The notes under the pieces were generated by a model that searched no databases, was not told the DNA's origin, and saw nothing but the letters and a program-made list of their open reading frames with translations. Positions 31,735-40,801 of a DNA stretch of 47,599 nt are shown piece after piece; position 1 is the stretch's first letter; each line of letters begins with the position of its first letter. The translations under genes and the position numbers were made by a program. The DNA lies in NCBI GenBank assembly GCA_034432795.1, contig DAOUBF010000043.1, forward strand, positions 1 through 47,599, in the 5' to 3' direction. This stretch comes from DAOUBF01 sp034432795 (GTDB taxonomy: Bacteria > Chloroflexota > Anaerolineae > DSLN01).

Positions 31735-32703
31735 TTACTGCCCCAGGCGCGCCCCGATGAAATCGCGCCGCCCACGCGCAAAGTCCGCCGCGCCCATGGC
31801 CCGCTTCCCCGCCAGTTGCACCTCTTTCAGTTCCAATACCCCCGCGCCAGTGACCACGCCGATGCGCCCGCCCGGAAGCGCCACCACCTGCCCCGGCTCG
31901 CCGGGCGCGTCGGCTTCGGCCAGCCCCGCCGCCCGAATGTGCAACACCTCCCCGCCCAACGTGGTAAACGTCCCCGGCCAGGGCGAGAAGGCCCGCACCT
32001 TGCGCTCCAGTTCCACCGCCGGTCGCGTCCAATCCAGCCGGCCATCCTCTTTGCGGATGCGCGGCGCAAACGTGGCGGCGCTGTCCTCCTGCGGCACCGC
32101 CTGGATCGTGCCCGCCAGCCAGCCCGGCAATACCTCAATCAGCAGTTCCGCCCCCAGCCGCGCCAGCCGCTCACTCAGCGTGCCCGTCGTATCATCCGGG
32201 CGAATCGGTTCGGCGCGTTGGGCGATGATCGGCCCGCTATCCAGGCCAGGGTCAATGCGCATGATGGTCACGCCGGTCACGGTGTCACCCGCCAGGATGG
32301 CTGCGGCGATAGGGGCGGCGCCGCGATACTTGGGCAGGAGCGAGGCATGCACATTGAGGCAGCCGTGTGGGGGGATCTCCAGCACGTCGGGGCGCAAAAG
32401 CTGGCCAAACGCAGCCACCACAATGACATCGGGCGCCCAGGCGCGGATGTGCGCCACCGCCTCCGGATCACGCAATGTTTTCGGCTGGATGACCGGCAGG
32501 CCATAGGCGCAGGCAGCGGTCTTCACGGGCGGCGGCGTCAATACACGCCCACGCCCCGCCTCTTTATCCGGCTGCGTCACCACACCGACCACATGATGGT
32601 GGCGCACCAGCGCTTCCAGTGTGGGCAGCGCGAAGGCGGGCGTGCCCATGAAGACCACCCGCGCCCGTTCAGTCTGTCCGTCCTTTGCCTGATGCGCGCA
32701 CAT
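31735..32703 (-). CDS. fmt: Methionyl-tRNA formyltransferase
   Basis: A 322-aa enzyme that formylates initiator Met-tRNA using 10-formyl-THF. The N-terminal formyltransferase domain has FMGTPAFALPTLEAL, the catalytic Asn-His-Asp set (LNVHASLLPKYRGAAPI and IDPGLDSGPI) and the SLLP folate motif; the C-terminal OB domain includes VRAFSPWPGTFT. Full family length. It is followed 53 bp later by the pseudokinase gene. Confidence 0.95.
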   Translation of the reverse strand: MCAHQAKDGQTERARVVFMGTPAFALPTLEALVRHHHVVGVVTQPDKEAGRGRVLTPPPVKTAACAYGLPVIQPKTLRDPEAVAHIRAWAPDVIVVAAFGQLLRPDVLEIPPHGCLNVHASLLPKYRGAAPIAAAILAGDTVTGVTIMRIDPGLDSGPIIAQRAEPIRPDDTTGTLSERLARLGAELLIEVLPGWLAGTIQAVPQEDSAATFAPRIRKEDGRLDWTRPAVELERKVRAFSPWPGTFTTLGGEVLHIRAAGLAEADAPGEPGQVVALPGGRIGVVTGAGVLELKEVQLAGKRAMGAADFARGRRDFIGARLGQ

Positions 32704-32771
32704 GTCCCCATTCTACCACGTCTGCCGGTGCTAAGGAAACCACCCCGGCAATGTTAATTATGTCAATCTAT

Positions 32772-32792
32772 AACCCCTGAGTTCTCAGGGTT
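32772..32792 (-). terminator. Hairpin between fmt and ychF
   Basis: Arms CCCTGAG and CTCAGGG with a 2-base loop, flanked by AA/TT, 25 bp after the ychF stop. No T-run follows, so its termination role is only probable. Confidence 0.45.
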
Positions 32793-32816
32793 CCTGAAAA
32801 TTCCCCTGCGTTGGCA

Positions 32817-33902
32817 TCACACTTGAAAGCGAAAGAGGATCACATCGCCATCCTGGACAACGTAAGTGCGCCCTTCCACGCGGATCAGGCCGTGCTCGCG
32901 GGCCGCCGCCCAGGAGCCTGCCGCCAACAGCGCCTCCACCGGGATGACCTCGGCGCGGATGAAGCCGCGCTCCATGTCACTGTGGACTTTGCCCGCCGCC
33001 TGCGGCGCCAGCGTGCCGCGCTTGATCGGCCAGGCCCGCACCACGCGTTCACCGGCGACAGTGAAGAACGTGATCAAATCCAACAGCCGGTAGCTCGCCG
33101 CCACCAGCGCCTGCAGGCCGGAGACCTTCAGTCCCAGGGCCTCGCGGTAGGCGGCGGCCTCCGCCGGGTCCCACTCGACCAGCTCCATTTCGGTCTGTGC
33201 GCTCAGGACGATGGCCTCGCCGCCCTCTGCCGCCGCCAGGCGGCGCACCACCTCCGCGTAAGGCCCGCCCCCCGGCAGGTCACGCTCGCTGACATTGGCG
33301 ACCAGCAGGCGCGGCTTGGCCGTGAGCAGGTTCAATTCTTGCGCCAGGGCACGCTCTGCTCCGTCGCCCCATACCGCCCGCTCGCCCCGGTTCAGGCGTT
33401 CCTGCAACGCCTCCAGATGGCGGATGGTCTCCGCATGGGCCTTGGGGTTGGCTTTGGCAGCGCTGCGCTCCTTCTCCAGCCGTCGCTCCACTGTAGCCAG
33501 GTCTGCCAACGCCAGTTCGGTATCCAGCGTGGCCAGGTCCGCCGCCGGGTCTAGCGTCGGCGCGACATGAGGCACGTCAGGGTCCTCAAAGCAGCGCAGG
33601 ACCATCACAATCGCATCTACGTTGCGGATATGGCCGAGGAACTGATTGCCCAAGCCCTCACCGCGATGCGCCCCGCGCACCAGCCCGGCGATGTCCACAA
33701 ATGTGACCGTCGCTGGCACGACTTCCTCCGGCTTGATCAGGGCCGCCAACGCCTCCAGCCGGGGGTCCTCCAGCGCTGCCACGCCGATGTTGGGGTCAAT
33801 CGTGGTGAAGGGGTAAGAAGCCACCACAGCGCCGGCCCGCGTCAGCGCGTTGAACAGTGTGGATTTGCCTGCATTGGGCAGGCCAACAATGCCGATCTCC
33901 AT
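32817..33902 (-). CDS. ychF: Redox-regulated ATPase/GTPase YchF
   Basis: A 361-aa Obg-family P-loop NTPase with the Walker A GLPNAGKSTLFNAL, G2 FTTIDPN, G3 VDIAGLVRGAHRGEGLGN, NVSE in place of the classical NKxD (so ATP is preferred, as known for YchF), a coiled-coil arm and a C-terminal TGS domain (AWPIKRGTLAPQAAGKVHSDMERGFI). It binds ribosomes and is linked to stress response and translation. ATG at 33902 follows GAGGG. Confidence 0.95.
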   Translation of the reverse strand: MEIGIVGLPNAGKSTLFNALTRAGAVVASYPFTTIDPNIGVAALEDPRLEALAALIKPEEVVPATVTFVDIAGLVRGAHRGEGLGNQFLGHIRNVDAIVMVLRCFEDPDVPHVAPTLDPAADLATLDTELALADLATVERRLEKERSAAKANPKAHAETIRHLEALQERLNRGERAVWGDGAERALAQELNLLTAKPRLLVANVSERDLPGGGPYAEVVRRLAAAEGGEAIVLSAQTEMELVEWDPAEAAAYREALGLKVSGLQALVAASYRLLDLITFFTVAGERVVRAWPIKRGTLAPQAAGKVHSDMERGFIRAEVIPVEALLAAGSWAAAREHGLIRVEGRTYVVQDGDVILFRFQV

Positions 33903-34002
33903 CTTAAGCCCTCAACCTTCTGCGCTCAGCTTCTATCCCCAAAAGGCACAAAGGCCGCCTGCCTCCCGCGTGTGAGGCGTCCGCTGGCCGTAGCTCATCT
34001 GG

Positions 34003-37000
34003 CTACTGACGACCGACGACCGGCTGCTGAATAGGCAGGCTCAGGTAGAAGGTGCTGCCCTCGCCCAGGCGGCTCTCCACCCAGGCACGGCCCCCGTGAC
34101 GCTCAGCGATGGATTTGACGATCGCCAGCCCCAGCCCCGTGCCCTTGGCGTTGGCCCCATCGTGGCGCGGCACCCGGTAGAACTTCTCAAACAGGCGCAC
34201 CTGGTCTGCCGGGGCAATGCCCGACCCCGTGTCCTGTACACTGATGACCACAGCCCCATCCTGCCGCGCCGCCCGCAGGGTGACCTGGCCCCCCTCCGGC
34301 GTGTAGCGGAGGGCGTTGTCCATCAGGTTCATCACCGCCTGGCCGATCAGCTTGGCGTCGCCCAACACCATCGGCGGATCGTCGGGCAACTCCAGGCGCA
34401 GGGCGATGTTTTTGCTCACCGCCTGGGGACGATAGGCATCCATCACGGCTGCCAGGATCGCCCGCAGCGCGACCGGCTCATGCACCTGCCCCAGCCCGGC
34501 CTCAATCCGGGCCAGGTCCAACAGGTTGTCAATCAGCCGAGCCATGTGCTCAACGCTGGCGACAATGCGGTCGGCGTACTCCTGCTGCTTGGCGTTCAGA
34601 TGCCCGACCATGGGCAGCATGGTGGCGTAGCCGCGCATCAGGGTTAAAGGCTCGCGTAGGTCGTGCGAGACCATCGCCACGAATTCGCTTTTCAGCTCGT
34701 CCAGCGCCTTGAGCGCGGTAATATCGCGCAGCACAACCACCCGGCCTGCCCGCTGCCCCTCCCCCGCGGCGATGCTGGCTGCGCTGGCGTACAGTGTGCG
34801 CCCATCTTTCAGGGGCACCTCACGAATGGCCGCAGCCTCCGGCGTGGCCGTGAGCAAGTCGGCCAGGTTCGGATCGCGGATGCACTCCCGCACGGGACGC
34901 CCCAGCACATCCTCGGCGCGGAGATCAAAGGCGGCTTCAGCGGCGGGGTTGATCAGCAACAGGCGGTCATCGCGGTCGGTCGCCAGCACCGCGTCGCCTG
35001 TGCTCGCCAGGATCGCCGCCAGCCGCTGCCGCCCCCCCTCCGCGGCCTCAAACAACTGGGCGTTCTCAATCACCACTGCGGCCTGGCTCGCCAGCGTGGT
35101 CAGAAAGCCGATCTCAGAATCCGGGAAATGATGGGGATGGGGATAGCCCAGCCAGAACACGCCCAGCGTTCGGGCCTCGCGACGCAACGGCAGGGCGATC
35201 AGGGCTTCAATGGCCCCCTCCACCGTGCGGGCGTCAATCACGGCCCGCGCCCGCACCAGGTGCTCAATCTGCAAGGGCTTATCACCGCGCGCCAACCTCA
35301 CCACTGCGCTATCCAGCCGCGCCATGGCCGGGCCTGCCAGCCCGGCGCTGAATGTCCGTCGGACGCGGGCCTCGCGGTCCACCAGCACAATGCGCGCCCC
35401 GACCGCCTCGGTGGCCTGCAAAGCGCCCTCCAGGATGGGCGGCAGGCCCTCCGATAAGTGCAGGCTTGCCGCCACCTCCTGGCTGACCTGGAGGAGAAGC
35501 GAAAGCTCCTCCAGCCGCCCCTCCAGGCTGAGCCGCATGCGCTCAAAGGCTTCGCCAAGCTGCCCCACCTCGTCCTCGCCGCGCACCTCCACCGGCCGTT
35601 GCAAATCGCCCTGGGCGATGCGCACCGCTGCCTGAGAGAGCGCACGCAAGGGCTGGGTCAGACGGTTGGACACCAGCGACACTCCGACCGCCGCGCCGCC
35701 GCCCGCCAGGACCAGGAGCACCAGCAGGGGCGTGACGATCTGAGTCGCCAGCGACAGGACGACCTGGTAGGGCATACGGATGACGACCTTCCAGGGGTGA
35801 TCGGGCACATCCAGCGCCACGAGCAGCCAGCGTGTCCCCTCGGCTGCGCGCTCCTCGGCGGTGGACAGCGCAGGCGCCTGCCAGGGCTGCAGGGTCGCGC
35901 TGGCCTGCGGATGGGCGATGACCCGTCCCTGCTCGTCCACAATAAACCCCTGGCCCGCGCCCAGCGTCCCCTGGAGGCTATCCAAAACGCGCTGCATGAT
36001 CGGGTTCGTGCTCAGCGACACCCGGCCCAGCAAGACGCCGACCGGCTGGCTGCCATCCATGAGCGGGCTGGCGAAGGACAACGCACCGCGCCCGTCAGGC
36101 CCGATGAACACGGTGCTCTCCTGCGGCATACCGCTGGCGAGCGCCGCCGCCACCGCCACCTGCTCCTCCGGCGACACCTGAACGGCCTGGTCTGGGGTGG
36201 CGTTGATCAACGCCCCCTGCGCATCAAAGAGCATGAACTGGTCGTAGAAGGCCACAGCGCGCAGGTCGCGTTCCAGCCAGGCGCGCTGTACCTGCGGGTC
36301 AGGGCTGCGCAGCCGGTCGTCCTCGGCGAAGGTGTACACCAGCCCACGACCGGTGGTGATAAAATAGGGGATGGCGCTGGCCGCGTTGGAGGCATCCCGC
36401 CGCATCTGCGTCAGGACGAGTTGGGTGGCCAGCCGCACCGCCGCCGAGGAGACCGCGCCGACCAACACCAGGGCCAGCGCCAGGCCCAGGGCGAGATAGG
36501 CAAACAGCAACCTCCGGCTCAAGCTGTGGGCGAAGGGCAAGGCGCGCTGCCCTTCAACCACTGGCCACCACGCCGGGCGCTTTGAGGTCGCCACCTGGAG
36601 CAGCCCAGCAGCGATCAACGCTTGAAGCGCAAAGGGAGGCCACATGGCCCAGAGCCACGCCCAGGCGTCCTCCCATCCCGCCAGCCCCGGCACGGCGGCC
36701 TCGGCGTGGCCGTTGAGGAACAGCGGCCCTGTCATGAGAGCCAGGGCCGCGCCTGTCGCGGCCAACGGCTGGCGCACAACCTGGGGAACCTGCCCCCGGT
36801 ACTCCTGACGCATGAGCCAGCCCGCGAGCCAGCCGAACAGGCCGAACTCAAACGGCTGCAGCAGGAGATGGCTGCCCCAGGCAGCCTGCCCCAGCCCGCC
36901 AGCCAGGCCCACGAGCAGAGCAGGCCCGGCGCCCAACAGACGCCCGGTGATCAGGATGGGAACCGCGCCCAGGAGCGCGACCTGCGGCGCGACCGGCTCG

Positions 37001-37248
37001 CTCCCGGGGGTCGGCAGGGAGACCGGCGGCAGATGGAGCACGAACATGCGCCCCAGCACCGGCGCAGCGATAAGGAGCAAGAGGAAATCCGATGTGCGCC
37101 GGTGCTGGCCACCGATCGGGCGGAAGTCGGGCAGGTGCGCGTACAGGATAGCGATCAGGCCCAGGACATACAGCCCGAACCACACATACCCTTCCGGTCG
37201 GGCCGGGAGGTTCAGATGAGGGAACCCGGCAAAGCCCCACAGTTCCAT
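34003..37248 (-). CDS. Large multi-domain sensor histidine kinase (Cache-HAMP-GAF-PAS-HK)
   Basis: A 1081-aa protein. About seven N-terminal membrane helices (residues 20-225) precede a helix-flanked external Cache-like sensor (about 245-510), HAMP (SNRLTQPLRALSQAAVRIAQGD), a GAF domain (about 610-755), PAS (LAAILASTGDAVLATDRDDRLLLINPAAEAAFDL), HisKA with MVSHDLREPLTLMRGYA (His about 859) and HATPase_c with DNALRYTP, DTGSGIAP and GTGLGLAI. It can sense both external and internal cues. No response regulator is adjacent, so its target is unknown. The stop lies about 100 bp before ychF. Confidence 0.9.
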   Translation of the reverse strand: MELWGFAGFPHLNLPARPEGYVWFGLYVLGLIAILYAHLPDFRPIGGQHRRTSDFLLLLIAAPVLGRMFVLHLPPVSLPTPGSEPVAPQVALLGAVPILITGRLLGAGPALLVGLAGGLGQAAWGSHLLLQPFEFGLFGWLAGWLMRQEYRGQVPQVVRQPLAATGAALALMTGPLFLNGHAEAAVPGLAGWEDAWAWLWAMWPPFALQALIAAGLLQVATSKRPAWWPVVEGQRALPFAHSLSRRLLFAYLALGLALALVLVGAVSSAAVRLATQLVLTQMRRDASNAASAIPYFITTGRGLVYTFAEDDRLRSPDPQVQRAWLERDLRAVAFYDQFMLFDAQGALINATPDQAVQVSPEEQVAVAAALASGMPQESTVFIGPDGRGALSFASPLMDGSQPVGVLLGRVSLSTNPIMQRVLDSLQGTLGAGQGFIVDEQGRVIAHPQASATLQPWQAPALSTAEERAAEGTRWLLVALDVPDHPWKVVIRMPYQVVLSLATQIVTPLLVLLVLAGGGAAVGVSLVSNRLTQPLRALSQAAVRIAQGDLQRPVEVRGEDEVGQLGEAFERMRLSLEGRLEELSLLLQVSQEVAASLHLSEGLPPILEGALQATEAVGARIVLVDREARVRRTFSAGLAGPAMARLDSAVVRLARGDKPLQIEHLVRARAVIDARTVEGAIEALIALPLRREARTLGVFWLGYPHPHHFPDSEIGFLTTLASQAAVVIENAQLFEAAEGGRQRLAAILASTGDAVLATDRDDRLLLINPAAEAAFDLRAEDVLGRPVRECIRDPNLADLLTATPEAAAIREVPLKDGRTLYASAASIAAGEGQRAGRVVVLRDITALKALDELKSEFVAMVSHDLREPLTLMRGYATMLPMVGHLNAKQQEYADRIVASVEHMARLIDNLLDLARIEAGLGQVHEPVALRAILAAVMDAYRPQAVSKNIALRLELPDDPPMVLGDAKLIGQAVMNLMDNALRYTPEGGQVTLRAARQDGAVVISVQDTGSGIAPADQVRLFEKFYRVPRHDGANAKGTGLGLAIVKSIAERHGGRAWVESRLGEGSTFYLSLPIQQPVVGRQ

Positions 37249-37389
37249 AAGATAGCGAACGGCGCACAGCGGTACTAGCTATCAGCATTCAGCTTTCAGC
37301 GCTCAGCCCCTCATTACGCTCAAAGGGATGCTTTGCCCCTATGCTGACCGCTGATCGCCGATAGTTACCGAATCCTTATTCTAACATGC

Positions 37390-38286
37390 TCACTCGCTTT
37401 TCTCGCCCGTGGCCTCAAACAAAGTCGGCTGTTCTTCTTTGCATTTAGAATGGCGTGGGCCATAGCGGCCGGTAAACTCGCCGCGTCGCTTACGTTCGGC
37501 GAAAGTCTTACTGACCACATGCAGCGCAAGTTCTTCGCGCGCTTTAGGTTCCTCATGTCGCCAATTGGCCAGTCTTTCTTGGGCAAAGGCCACGTAGGTA
37601 GGAGAGATGTCAATACCGATGTAATGATGTCCCAGGATTTTGGCTGCCACTAAGGTCGTACCCGTCCCACAAAAGGGGTCCAACACAATTTTATCGCGCT
37701 CATCGCCTAGAATGGAATAAATCGCCCGGAGCGGTAGCTCTAACGGGAAGGGCGCAGGATGTGGGTTGTCCTGCTCAGGCGGAAAACGCCATATAGAGGT
37801 CAACAGCGCGTGCCGGGACTCTAACTCCCTTCCGATCCGATGGCCTGCTGCGGGCTTATAGAGCCAGTAGATACGCTCGTCCACTTGCCAGAAGCGCCAG
37901 CCGCGAATGTTGGCAGCGATCATCCGATCCCAGATGATCTCCTGCCGAAGTGACCATAGAGATTGGGAAACCCAGGCGTAGGGGTGCAGCAAGATGCCAT
38001 TCTCCCAGCGGATTTTGTGGTTGTAGAAGAACGATCCGCCCGGCTTGGTGACCCGGAATACCTCGTTTAACACCTGGATTTGCCAGGCCTGGTATTGCGT
38101 TTCTGGCATACGGTCAGAGGAGTGAGCATACTGCACGCTGGTGACCAGCCAGCCCTTCTTGTTTTCTTTCTTGTTGTAAGGGGGCGAAGTCACTGAGACG
38201 TCAATGCAGCCATCGGGCAAAGCACGCAAGATGTCTAATGCATCGCCCACGATGACTTTATCCAGATATGCCTCAAGCTCGCTCAT
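37390..38286 (-). CDS. Beta-class DNA amino-methyltransferase
   Basis: A 298-aa enzyme with the catalytic motif TSPPY (residues 33-37) before the SAM-binding motif DPFCGTGTTLVAAKILGHHYIGIDIS (about 206-231), the order of beta-class methyltransferases. The second position Ser (TSPPY) is most often seen in N4-cytosine enzymes, although N6-adenine cannot be excluded. GC is visibly lower than in flanking genes, suggesting transfer. The gene starts 1 bp after the stop of the probable restriction gene. Target sequence is unknown. Confidence 0.88.
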   Translation of the reverse strand: MSELEAYLDKVIVGDALDILRALPDGCIDVSVTSPPYNKKENKKGWLVTSVQYAHSSDRMPETQYQAWQIQVLNEVFRVTKPGGSFFYNHKIRWENGILLHPYAWVSQSLWSLRQEIIWDRMIAANIRGWRFWQVDERIYWLYKPAAGHRIGRELESRHALLTSIWRFPPEQDNPHPAPFPLELPLRAIYSILGDERDKIVLDPFCGTGTTLVAAKILGHHYIGIDISPTYVAFAQERLANWRHEEPKAREELALHVVSKTFAERKRRGEFTGRYGPRHSKCKEEQPTLFEATGEKSE

Positions 38287-38287
38287 G

Positions 38288-38815
38288 TTATTTCACCCCC
38301 TTCAGCCAAATGTAAAACCCCTCGGACAGGCAATCTTTAAAGTCATCCAGGTTTTCCGCACGGTGCACCAGTCTCAAATCGGGACAATCCTGGTAATCTT
38401 TAAACGTGAAACTGGCGCTCCGCAGATAGTAATTGGGCGGCCGGTTTCCGCCAGGGAAATGCTTCTCTAGAACCATGCGCAATCTGGCTTCCAGGCATCT
38501 GAACGGAAACTCTATAATATATGCCAACCTGCCATCTACAAACCCGCTTACGAGCATCTGGGGGTTTTTCTTCAAATCTTCGTCCAGTCTCTCAGGTGTA
38601 TAATCGGAGAAGTTCCCCCCACCGTTAAGTTTACGGTTAGGACGACCGTTCTCTAAACATGTCACGTTGACCGGCTTGGCTTCGCAAAAGAAGGGCGCAC
38701 CATCAGGGGCAGCCAACCGGTAGCCATTATACCCGAGTTTCCCTTCCGAAAGTTCATAGCCAGCCAATCGCACCGTGATCAGTTCCCGCAGGCTGGAGGA
38801 GTTCTTATCGTTCAT
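38288..38815 (-). CDS. Probable restriction endonuclease partner of the methyltransferase
   Basis: A 175-aa protein without a family I recognise. Its place directly before a stand-alone methyltransferase, the same low GC, and the segment PDGAPFFCEAKPV (Asp38, Glu45, Lys47), a possible PD-(D/E)xK core, suggest a type II restriction enzyme. The gap between Asp and ExK is shorter than usual, so the catalytic assignment is weak. The Cys-bearing core NVTCLENGRPNRK and aromatic patches (NYYLRSASFTF) fit a DNA-binding protein. Other roles such as a helper nuclease are possible. Confidence 0.5.
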   Translation of the reverse strand: MNDKNSSSLRELITVRLAGYELSEGKLGYNGYRLAAPDGAPFFCEAKPVNVTCLENGRPNRKLNGGGNFSDYTPERLDEDLKKNPQMLVSGFVDGRLAYIIEFPFRCLEARLRMVLEKHFPGGNRPPNYYLRSASFTFKDYQDCPDLRLVHRAENLDDFKDCLSEGFYIWLKGVK

Positions 38816-38979
38816 GTAGAGAGTGATAAATCAACGAGAGTTGTCGCTAGAATATCCTTGCTCAACCCATCCATATGTTTATGGAAGGTAGCAGAATCAC
38901 CTGTGGCATAGAGCAAGATAAGATTTCCAGTGTCTTGTTCATAGCAGAACGGCCTCCCCGTCTGTCCCTCATTATACAC

Positions 38980-39103
38980 CTACTCCGAGAACAGCGGTTC
39001 ATTCTCACCACGGATGATCCTAAACTTCTCCCTCAGGCCTGCCTGCCACTTATCCTGAACCTCCGCCAGGGCCGCAGCAGGCCCGGGGAAGTCTGAGATT
39101 AAA
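38980..39103 (-). pseudogene. Possible C-terminal remnant of an acquired gene
   Basis: Reading minus from an upstream TAA, about 40 codons stay open without a start and end with EKFRIIRGENEPLFSE and TAG. The sequence looks like a real protein C-terminus cut off from its body. It lies between the restriction-modification genes and the sulfur operon, in AT-richer DNA, so it could be debris of an acquired island. Chance is also possible. Confidence 0.3.
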
Positions 39104-39117
39104 GATTAAATTTGTCC

Positions 39118-39145
39118 TTGACACGCGGCAGATTTATGCTATACT
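39118..39145 (+). promoter_or_regulatory. Promoter of the cysteine-synthesis operon
   Basis: TTGACA (39118-39123), 16 bp, TATACT (39140-39145), with TGC directly before the -10 (extended type). The match to the housekeeping sigma consensus is strong. It starts a leader of about 265 nt before the first gene. Confidence 0.8.
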
Positions 39146-39168
39146 CCATATAGTGTATAGCAGATGAC

Positions 39169-39367
39169 GATCAGCGAAATGGTCACCTTTGGAGGCGTGA
39201 ACCTAACCTGCATGTGTCCTGCGCGGGGGCGTTGACCACCCGCGTTCAGGCTGATCTGATTTAGCCCAAAAGACCAACTGACCGGGTGGGAACGTCCCCG
39301 CGATTGCGGCGGAGACGACCCAATTCAGGGGGTACTGAACACCCACTTGGCGTCGGTTGGTCTTTTT
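39169..39367 (+). promoter_or_regulatory. Structured leader RNA ending in a terminator-like helix
   Basis: The 5' part folds as a closed domain: GATCAGC (39169-39175) pairs with GCTGATC (39250-39256), enclosing a GGTCAC/GTGAACC hairpin and a CGCGGG/CCCGCG hairpin. The 3' part has a 14-bp helix, AAAGACCAACTGAC (39269-39282) with GTCGGTTGGTCTTT (39352-39365), enclosing about 70 nt with smaller hairpins (such as TTCAG/CTGAA) and followed by a T-run (39363-39367). This looks like attenuation or a riboswitch controlling cysteine synthesis. A GGGTGG near 39284 recalls the T-box but the rest does not match. Confidence 0.55.
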
Positions 39368-39418
39368 ATTTCCCAGGAACTCGCAGGAATTCAAAAGAAC
39401 GCAGAGGAAGGCACAGGG

Positions 39419-40363
39419 ATGGATAAAACCATACAGGCGGTTCGCGCCAAACGATATACGCTAGAGGCCCTGGTGGGGAATACGCCGCTCATCCGGTTGG
39501 AACGGGTCACGGCGGGCTTATCCCCCCAGGTGGAGGTGTACGCCAAGGCCGAGTGGTTTAACCCAGGCGGGTCGGTGAAAGACCGCCCGGCGCTGCAAAT
39601 CATCCGCGAGGCCGAGGAGAAGGGGCTACTCACGCCGGATAAGGTGCTCCTGGACGCGACCTCCGGCAACATGGGCATCGCCTACGCCATGTTCGGCGCA
39701 GCGCGAGGCTTCCGCGTCCGGCTGGTCATCCCGGAGAACGCCAGCCCGGAGCGCATCAGCGTCCTGCGCGCCTATGGCGCCGAACTGGTGTTTAGCGACC
39801 CATTGGAAGGCTCGGATGGGGCTATCCGCGAGGCGCAGCGGCTGGCCGCCGCCGACCCAGAGCGCACCTTCTACGCCGACCAGTACAACAACCCGGCCAA
39901 CTGGCGGGCGCACTTCCGCACCACCGGCCTGGAGGTCTGGCAGCAAACTGGCGGGCGGGTCACCCACTTCGTCGCCGGGCTGGGGACGAGCGGGACGCTG
40001 ATGGGGGCAGGCCGCCGCCTGAAGGCCTTCAACCCCGACATCCAGCTTATCGGCGTGCAGCCGGATGCGCCCTTTCACGGCCTGGAGGGGCTGAAGCACA
40101 TGGCCACAGCCATCGTGCCAGGGATTTACCGGCCGGAGCTGGTGGACCGGCAACTGACCGTGCGCACCGAGGAGGCATACGCTATGGTGCGTCGCCTGGC
40201 CCGCGAAGAGGGGCTGTTCGTGGGCGTCTCCGCAGGCGCGGCCCTGGTGGCTGCCCTGGAGGTCGCCCGCGAACTGGAGCAGGGCGTCATCGTCACAGTG
40301 TTCCCCGATAGCGGCTATAAATACCTGAGCGAGCGCTTCTGGGCGGATAACGGACGACGGTGA
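39419..40363 (+). CDS. cysM: PLP-dependent cysteine synthase, CysM type
   Basis: A 314-aa fold-type II PLP enzyme. Lys54 in PGGSVKDRPAL binds PLP, TSGNMGIAYAMFG binds the substrate carboxylate, GLGTSGTLMGAGRRLK binds the cofactor phosphate and GVSAGAAL follows. The sequence is closest in style to mycobacterial CysM, which uses O-phosphoserine and CysO thiocarboxylate as sulfur donor. The Mec, CysO and MoeZ genes that follow support this. ATG at 39419 follows AGGAAGG; the longer frame runs into the leader terminator and is rejected. Confidence 0.92.
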   Translation: MDKTIQAVRAKRYTLEALVGNTPLIRLERVTAGLSPQVEVYAKAEWFNPGGSVKDRPALQIIREAEEKGLLTPDKVLLDATSGNMGIAYAMFGAARGFRVRLVIPENASPERISVLRAYGAELVFSDPLEGSDGAIREAQRLAAADPERTFYADQYNNPANWRAHFRTTGLEVWQQTGGRVTHFVAGLGTSGTLMGAGRRLKAFNPDIQLIGVQPDAPFHGLEGLKHMATAIVPGIYRPELVDRQLTVRTEEAYAMVRRLAREEGLFVGVSAGAALVAALEVARELEQGVIVTVFPDSGYKYLSERFWADNGRR

Positions 40364-40375
40364 TTGAGAAGGGAT

Positions 40376-40801
40376 ATGGCACTGAAACTAACCGCCGAAC
40401 TGCTCAATGCCATTGAACGCCATGCCGAGGCGGCTTACCCGCATGAGGGGTGCGGCATTCTGTTGGGCCAGGTGGAGGGGGACACTCGCACCGTGACGGA
40501 CATCCTGCCGGTGGAGAACCAGGTCGGCCAGGCGGCCCGGCGCAACCGTTACCTGATCCCGCCTGAAGCTGTGGCCGATGGCGAAGAGATGGCGGAACAG
40601 AAAGGGCTGGAGGTGATTGGCTTCTTCCACTCCCACCCCGATCATCCTGCCCGGCCCTCGGCCTTTGACCGCGAGCACGCCTGGCCCTGGTATTCCTATG
40701 TGATCACCTCGGTTGAACAGGGGCGTGCATCCGGCTCGCGCGCCTGGCGCTTGCTGGATGACCGCAGCCAATTTGTAGAGGAGGAGATGGTCTATGCCTA
40801 G
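40376..40801 (+). CDS. mec: Mec-type JAMM (M67) metallopeptidase
   Basis: A 141-aa zinc peptidase with the full JAMM set: Glu24 (HEGCG), His85-Ser-His87, and Ser95/Asp98 in HSHPDHPARPSAFD. In mycobacteria Mec releases cysteine from the CysO-cysteine adduct; the family as a whole acts next to ubiquitin-like diglycine ends. The ATG at 40376 is preferred to a TTG at 40364, though its ribosome site (AAGGG) is close. It lies between cysM and the CysO fusion and overlaps the latter by 8 bp. Confidence 0.92.
   Translation: MALKLTAELLNAIERHAEAAYPHEGCGILLGQVEGDTRTVTDILPVENQVGQAARRNRYLIPPEAVADGEEMAEQKGLEVIGFFHSHPDHPARPSAFDREHAWPWYSYVITSVEQGRASGSRAWRLLDDRSQFVEEEMVYA

Noticed and set aside
38875..39096. 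Plus-strand 73-codon frame before the cysteine operon
   Set aside because: It lacks a ribosome site and family resemblance; the opposite strand offers a more protein-like C-terminal remnant.
39283..39300. T-box signature (GGGTGG then ACCGCG-like)
   Set aside because: The stretch reads GGGTGGGAACGTCCCCGCG, which breaks the UGGNACC bulge, and no clear stem I specifier loop with a Cys codon is visible.
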